Positions 58,461 to 64,000 of a stretch of DNA of 64,000 nt are shown here, piece after piece. The position numbers were made by a program, and so were the translations under genes. Source of the DNA: Globodera rostochiensis. Its lineage: Eukaryota > Nematoda > Chromadorea > Rhabditida > Heteroderidae. The stretch's first letter is position 1. Each line of letters starts with the position of its first letter. Location of the stretch: assembly GCA_018350325.1 (NCBI GenBank), contig JAEVLN010000010.1, positions 2,046,001 through 2,110,000 on the forward strand. Direction: 5' to 3'. The notes under the pieces are model-generated. The model did not search any database. It was not told the origin of the DNA and was given only the letters and a program-made list of their open reading frames with translations.

Positions 58461-59127
58461 ATGCCTGATTTTCTGATGCTGTTTCTTGTCCTCCTTCCAT
58501 TTGTGCCGTTCTCATCAACTCAAACCCTGGTTGTGTCACCCGTTTACACCACCAAGGACACGTGCCTGTCCAAATCGAATGCAAGCGATTCGATCACTTC
58601 AAAATTGAACAAACCAATCGCCGGAGGCCAATTCACTTTCTACGGCATCGGTGGCCGCGGTGCTTGCGGTTTGGACATTGACACAGTCAGAAGCAAATTT
58701 TCGGCTTTTTTAAAATTAATTTAATTAATTAAGCCTTCAAAATCAGCGGCTGGCTCAGGAACGCTGTTCAACTCGGGCGCAGTTTGGGTTCCATCATGTT
58801 TGAAGGACGAGCGATACTTGCTCAATGACCGTGCTTGCATTAACAAATGTGTCAAAATTCAATACAAAGGAAAAAGGTAAATATTTTTTTATTTAAAACA
58901 AAAAATTAAAATTAAATTCTAAGTCTAACTGTACCGATCAACAACAAATGTTCGGAGTGCGCTGTTGATCATGTTGACCTTTCTGAAGAGGCGTTCAATT
59001 GGTTGGAGCCGGGCGGTGGCACGGTTGGCGTAGCCAAAAGTAAAAAGAAAATTGCAAATTTTTCTCGATTTTTTTTTTTAATTTTAAATTTTTAGATGCA
59101 ACAATAACCTATTTGGAGTGTTCTTGA
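58461..59127 (+). CDS. Secreted expansin-like protein
   Basis: Exons 58461-58685, 58734-58876, 58924-59039, 59096-59127 close in frame (171 aa). Signal peptide MPDFLMLFLVLLPFVPFSS. The mature part has the expansin/RlpA double-psi barrel pattern: GGQFTFYGIGGRGACGLDID, SAAGSGTLFNSGAVWVPSC, VPINNKCSECAVDHVDLS, and WLEPGGGTVGVAKNATITYL. Expansins loosen plant cell walls without hydrolysis. Cyst nematodes secrete such proteins into roots, and the genes are thought to derive from bacteria (established). Here there is no cellulose-binding module, only about 30 residues before the barrel. The catalytic-type Asp pattern (GLD, HVDLS) is kept. Three introns show nematode-style integration. Confidence 0.85.
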
Positions 59128-59574
59128 GTGTTAATTGGATGATCATTGTGATATTCGTGGATTGGTTGATGATTATATGTATATGTATCGAAACCTATAC
59201 ATAATTGTTGGATATCTTTAAATAAACCTTTTTTTAATGTCTCAAAAGAATATATTCAAATTTTTTAAATCTCTGATCAGAGATTTAGCGCAAAATGTTG
59301 TTGTTTGTTGAATTTTTAAGGCAATTATGGTAATAATAAAATTTGAATATTCATATAAATTATTAAAATACTTTTGTTTTAATATCCTATAAATTTGGTT
59401 GTGCGATTTTGAGTATGGATGCTAAACGAATTTTTGCTAAAACTCAACAGAATACGGGAAAGAAGAACAATCATTTTTCACAAATTTTCTATTAGCTTTG
59501 GCTTAACAATAGCTTTTAAATAGCCGGGGGGGGGGATGAAGCACAATCGTTTTTAATACCATCAAAATTCATTA
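59128..59574. other. Convergent intergenic between expansin-like and double-RING genes
   Basis: 3' ends of both genes face this stretch. G10 at 59526-59535. Nothing else recognised. Confidence 0.4.
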
Positions 59575-61881
59575 TCATGAATAAATGAGAAAGACTTCTT
59601 TGATCTGTTGCCGACATAATGGACATTTTTTTTTGCCCTTTGAACATTTACGGCATGCGCAAATATGTCCACAAGGCCTGAAGGCAATTTCGCGCTAAAA
59701 TCAAAAGATCATTTTTTCGTTTATTTATTTGTTGTAAATATAATGAGCAAAATAATAATACTAATAAAATTATATAATTCCATTCATGAAAATTGAAAAA
59801 TTAAAATTAGAGATCGGACTTGACCGATCGAGATTACGATCGAGAATCTTGAAAAATCTCGTAAAATCTCTAAAAAAATTAAACGATCGAGATTCGTTCG
59901 AGATCACTGAAAAATCTTTAAAAAATCTCGAAAAAATCTCGTCGAGATACGATCGAGAATCTCGATCGGTCCGATCTTTAATGAAAATTGTTGAATAATA
60001 AATAACAAAAACAACAAACACGTACCTGTCCCTTCAGACAAAATACACATTCGTTATTAGATTTGGCTTGTCCGGTGATTGAACTGCTTGCACCAGATGG
60101 AATGCTAAATGAAGGTGGAAAATAAATGCTAACTGCTTTTTTGATCTGTCGTCGGCATATTGGGCATTCATTTTTATACATAATTATTTTCTTTGAACAT
60201 TTACGGCATGCGATAACGTGCCCACAAGGCCTAAAGGCCATTTCGCGCTAAAATAGAATGTTTTTGTTGTATTTAAGTAAATATTAGAGCCCGGACTTGA
60301 GGTCTAATCGAGATTTCGATCGAGAAGAAAAATCTTACGAGATGTTCGAGATTCGACATTTTCAATAATTTTTTTTTGATTTCCAAAAGTGAATTTATTA
60401 TTTAATATTGCGAATCTAATTGTTGGTGCTGAACAGGGAAAAAACAACGCTTCCCCTCATAGTCAGGGACATTTTGTCCGATTTTCGGGACCTTTTGACC
60501 ATTTTTTTTCTTAGGTTTTCACCTAAAATTCAAGTAAATTTGAACCGAGATCGTGAAAATCTCGGTTTTTTTTTTGATCGAGATTCTCAATCAAAACTTT
60601 TTGATCGAGAATCTCAAAAAAATCTTGTCGAATTTTACGAGATTACGATCGAGAATCTCGATCGGTCCATGCTCTAGTAAATATAGATATATGAACAAAA
60701 CAGTAAACCAATAAAATTTTATAGTTCCTTCATGAAAAAATAGAGAATTTAACGAAAATTGTTGAATAATAACAAAAAACAGCTTACAAGTACCTGTCCA
60801 TCAAAACAAACTAAACATTCGTTATCAGATCCTGCTTGAGGAGTAGGTCGGACTGTTTCTTTGTTAATATCAATATCGAATTCCATATGTCCACCAAAAA
60901 ATTTTGTTGTCAATTCAATATATTTTGTCTATTAAAAAGCGCATTAAGTTTATTAATCAAAATTATTATTAAAAAATATTTTATTATTTCTTACTGTTTC
61001 ACGGTCATTCTGGTGAATAACTAGCCCAATTTTGCCTCTGCTGCAGAATGCCAACGATTCCATTTCAAAAATTGGAATATGAATTAAATTTTTGAAATGT
61101 TTTTGCACTCCGCTTCCAATTAGATAATATTGTGCCATGCCGTCTGCATGCATATAACCACAAACAATTTCCAGTTCATAACCCACCAAAGGCAGTTTGA
61201 AAAACACAAAATTTGCCGACGATTGTTGGAAATTAAATATTTTGTGTGCCGATGCGGCAATGTTGAATCCGAGCACAACGGCGGATTTTCGTGCCAAAAG
61301 TTCAGTCTTCGGAATCTCAAATTCCATCTGAAATAAAAACAATTATTAATTAAATGTTTTTTTATTTCAGAAATAAATGTAAAAGGCATCAAAAAATGTG
61401 GAAAATGCATAAAGTATTAGCCTTTTAGGCGTCTGAAAAGCGTAAGTCAAAGCTTAAAAAATAAACATAATTTTAAATCTTTGGATTTAATTTAGTAGAC
61501 AAACCGATTCATATGGAAGATCAAGTTTCGTTAGCCAAAGCTAGAAAAATTAAGGTAATCGTTATGCTTTTGATCTATAATTTAGTAGGACAAACAAACC
61601 GATTCTGGATGATCCAAATTCTTTATTTGAACTTTCACATTTGGGTTGGCATCGTCACATCTGCTTAAATCTGTGCCAATGTTAACATATCCAGTCGTCC
61701 CCACTTCTTCAAAGTATGAAGCATGAGTTGCCTGTCCAATTGTTAACGGGCCATCAATGTTGAGACAAATGATTTCAGCGGTATATCGCAGATTGGACGG
61801 TTTTACCCATATTTCTATTGCCTCCACAATTTGCAAAAGGGCGATTAATAATAAAAGAAAAATAGAAAAGAAATTAAACAT
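59575..61881 (-). CDS. Secreted protein with two tandem RING fingers
   Basis: Exons 61881-61600, 61327-60995, 60928-60794, 60247-60026, 59694-59575, all phase 0 (363 aa). Signal peptide MFNFFSIFLLLLIALLQIVEA. The next ~75 residues (IWVKPSNLRYTAEIICLN...) and exon 2 (ELLARKSAVVLGFNIAASAH) match the gene at 49595. Exon 2 is 333 bases in both. RING 1: CLVCFDGQ, REMAFRPCGHVIACRKC, CPICRRQ. After a linker (SIPSGASSSITGQAKS) comes RING 2: CVFCLKGQ, REIAFRPCGHICACRKC, CPLCRQQ. All zinc ligands are present in both. Each RING is split by an intron right before the RE residues, and both introns carry a hAT-like element. Compared with 49595 the long Ser/Thr linker is missing upstream of RING 1. Confidence 0.87.
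59808..59980. mobile_element. hAT-like MITE of gatcgag repeats in the RING 2 intron
   Basis: Ends TAGAGATCGGACTTGACCGA and TCGGTCCGATCTTTA, flanks attaaaat / atgaaaat (7/8). Interior gatcgagattacgatcgaga. Confidence 0.8.
60285..60676. mobile_element. hAT-like MITE of gatcgag repeats in the RING 1 intron
   Basis: Ends TAGAGCCCGGACTTGAGG and ATCGGTCCATGCTCTA, perfect 8-bp duplication gtaaatat. Same interior words as 59808-59980 but longer, with an unrelated middle. Confidence 0.9.
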
Positions 61882-64000
61882 TCTAAAAATAAATGTTTTA
61901 AAAGAGTTTGATTGGATGGATGACAACGTGTCTGGACAAATTTGCGCCGCAGAGAAAATTCGAGAGTTGCAAACTCAAAATTTAAAATTCCCGAATCCCC
62001 TGCACGTCTTGGGCTAAGCCTAAGCTTGGTCTAAGCTATGCTTAGGCTTAAGCTAGCTTAGGCTTAAGCCTAAGCCTAACAAACCCCAAGCCAAGATGAC
62101 CTAGGCCTAAACTAGGCTTAATGTTAGCTTTAGTACGGGACTGAATCGGCGGCACTCAGAATGGGATTCGGACCGGTAGCCAAATGACGGCGATTAATAA
62201 AAAAAGAATGGAGAAGAAACTAAAAAGCGAATTTTGTTATAAAAGTGTTTTGTTCGGCTCTATTTTTGCCTAATAATATAAAATTATTTAATAAAGACTT
62301 AAGTATTAATAAATCAATCAGAAATGCTTAATATTAGAAAGATTAAACAATTTAGATTTCAATGAAACATGTGAATATGAGGAGAAATTCCCCCCAAAAA
62401 TCCAGTGAATGAATTATAACTATTGATTCTAGTGCCGTGATTTATGCACATGAATATACTCCAAAAGATTGAAAAATATGCAAAGTTTCGTTTTTTTATT
62501 GCATTTTTATTTGAAATCTTAAAAATCAATTCAAATTCTCGTGATTTGCGTCTCAGGGCCACTCGGGTCTAGCCACTCGCCTCGTTACCGGATGTTTCGT
62601 CGAAGGAATATACCTATGCCAATGATGGAAATAAACAAAAATTTGTTGAGAATAATTTTATAATTGAAAATTTTAGTTTCAAATAATAAACGATAAATTA
62701 GCTTTATTACTTTATACTTTAGAAAATACAAATAGTAATGAACAAATCTGTCCGAGTCGAATTGGGTGTGGAATAAGTCAAAACAAACTATTTTATTCCA
62801 GCATTTTACGTTATTTACAATTGAGACCCAAAAACCCCGACTATCAGACTTTTTTTCGCATCTTTTATTAATTAAAACAAAAACTCAAATTTTGCAATAG
62901 GTAAGGTGTGCGCATAATTATTACTACTTTTTTTTAGTTTGAAGCAGAAATTGGCTGAATTCTAGGGCTATTTGGAATTTAGTGCCTAAAATCCGCCCCT
63001 TAACCCCAAAGTTCTCAGTACGCCGGAAACTGATTACCTAAGCTTGTTAAGCCGCTCATCAACCGATCAGATTTTTTTGGTGCCACAAACTTCGTTTTAG
63101 CTATCTTGATAGGTCCTTTAAAAGCCCACAAAGATCCATTAGTATTTTTGATCCAAAAAAGAGACAATTAATTTTTAGTGAATGCTTTACGTATTCGCAA
63201 AAAATAACTAAAAACCCGGGTGTTTGCTCAAATTTTGATGTATCATTTTACACATTCGGTCATTAAAAATTCACTTTAATTTTCAAGGGTTTTTTTTAAC
63301 CAAAAATGTACTTAATAATTTTTTTGATAATCAATTTATTTTAATTTTTAATATAGTTACAAACACACTGAATGATGATTTTTTAACTGATTTTTATTTT
63401 ATATCTAAGTTTTAATTAAATCATTGTTTTTGTCTGATCAAATTTCTTTTGTTGTTTGGTGTAAATAATTGTTGCGGAAATGGGTGGGTTTCGCTAAATT
63501 TGCTTTCCTTTCCAAACGTTTTTCGCTTAACAGCAAAGGTGAAAAAAAAATTAGTAATGTTTTTATTTGTTCAGCAAAAATTTATTTCAACAATTCTAGA
63601 CACAAATTATTTTAACAAAAAAAAATGCAAATAAATCTTATAAATAATAAACATTATTTATTTTATTGGGAAGATATTAGCATTAATAATGAAAAGCTGA
63701 AAAGTGTATGTTATGTCAAAAAAAAACCAATTAAAAATTCTTACCTACCTATATTAAAAAGTCTTTTTATGCATTTAATAAATAATTTTGACTTTTTTTT
63801 GTTTTTAAACAATTAAAAAAGAGGGGCGGCCACACTCATTAAATAAATTGGACAAAAATAACGTTGCAATTCGACAAATTTTTTTCCGCGAATGTTTTGG
63901 GTCCCTTTTTATCTGCAAATAGAGAGAGAGAGGAAAGGAAATTGGGCGACTGACTGATCTGCTCAATCAGTCCACGTGCATTACTAAACAGCGGGTGAAC
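61882..64000. other. Right-hand intergenic region with gene and repeat fragments
   Basis: 62000-62120 is a dense cluster of forward and reverse ttaggc/gcctaa words (telomere-like hexamer). 62185-62245 (minus) is a fragment of the RING-family signal exon (attcgctttttag, attaatcgcc). 62750-62815 (minus) matches 48094-48165 (gtaaaatgct...aatagtttgtttt). The remainder to 64000 is AT-rich without credible genes; a gagagagagaggaaagg tract lies at 63920. Confidence 0.5.

Noticed and set aside
61757..62017. Plus-strand ORF over exon 1 of the double-RING gene
   Set aside because: Antisense to a phase-consistent, signal-peptide exon conserved in two paralogues.
62000..62120. True telomere or chromosome end
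   Set aside because: ttaggc words occur in both orientations with interruptions and are followed by 2 kb of ordinary DNA.

Overview
This looks like nuclear DNA of a plant-parasitic nematode, most likely a cyst nematode (Heteroderidae; Globodera/Heterodera type). Genes have many short, AT-rich introns ending in TTTCAG/TTTTAG. The gene content fits: a SPRY/RanBPM-like protein of the Globodera type, a secreted expansin-like protein (plant cell-wall loosening), heteroderid-type F-box proteins, nematode families (MOLO-1-like, claudin/Clc-like, serpentine chemoreceptor) and many small secreted proteins. Because genes are split, I built models by joining exons at GT..AG with phase checks. Most models close in frame from ATG to stop. 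Species, family names and functions come from recognised motifs, not from searches.

Layout. 1-1640 (-): p38-like MAP kinase, running off the left edge. 3144-8404 (+): bZIP factor whose introns carry repeats. 9616-11546 (+): MOLO-1-like protein. 11823-12830: decayed copy of a secreted-protein family found later. 13490-15063 (+): chemoreceptor with one frameshift. 15178-15449: caspase-like fragment. 16902-18941 (+): claudin-like protein. 19878-20771 (+): cysteine-rich, glycine-zipper secreted protein. 22660-23326 (-): Ly6-like secreted protein. 24857-26974 (+): two TIL-domain secreted proteins. 27706-29017 (-): novel secreted protein. 30274-35219 (-): large secreted protein with a duplicated three-exon module. 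36827-40441 (+): related secreted protein ending in a RING finger. 41556-46877 (-): F-box cluster (one complete, one disrupted, one fragment). 47319-48318: RING-family pseudogene. 49595-50928 (+): secreted RING protein. 53126-55302 (+): SPRY protein. 56155-57535 (+): cysteine-rich protein with a C-terminal hydrophobic segment. 58461-59127 (+): expansin-like protein. 59575-61881 (-): secreted protein with two RING fingers in tandem.

Most notable. (1) A family of proteins with signal peptides and C-terminal C3HC4 RING fingers. Two unrelated N-terminal architectures share the same RING exons, split by an intron at the same site and phase. One member has two RINGs, and several decayed copies lie nearby. 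Candidate secreted E3 ubiquitin ligases in a plant parasite would be plausible effectors (inference). (2) At least 14 hAT-like non-autonomous elements with YAGGG/YAGAG termini. Seven have perfect 8-bp target duplications, yet their interiors are mostly unrelated and built from iterated self-complementary words. (3) A minisatellite that starts exactly at, and amplifies, an exon/splice-donor junction of the bZIP gene. (4) Unusually many long G/C homopolymers in AT-rich DNA.
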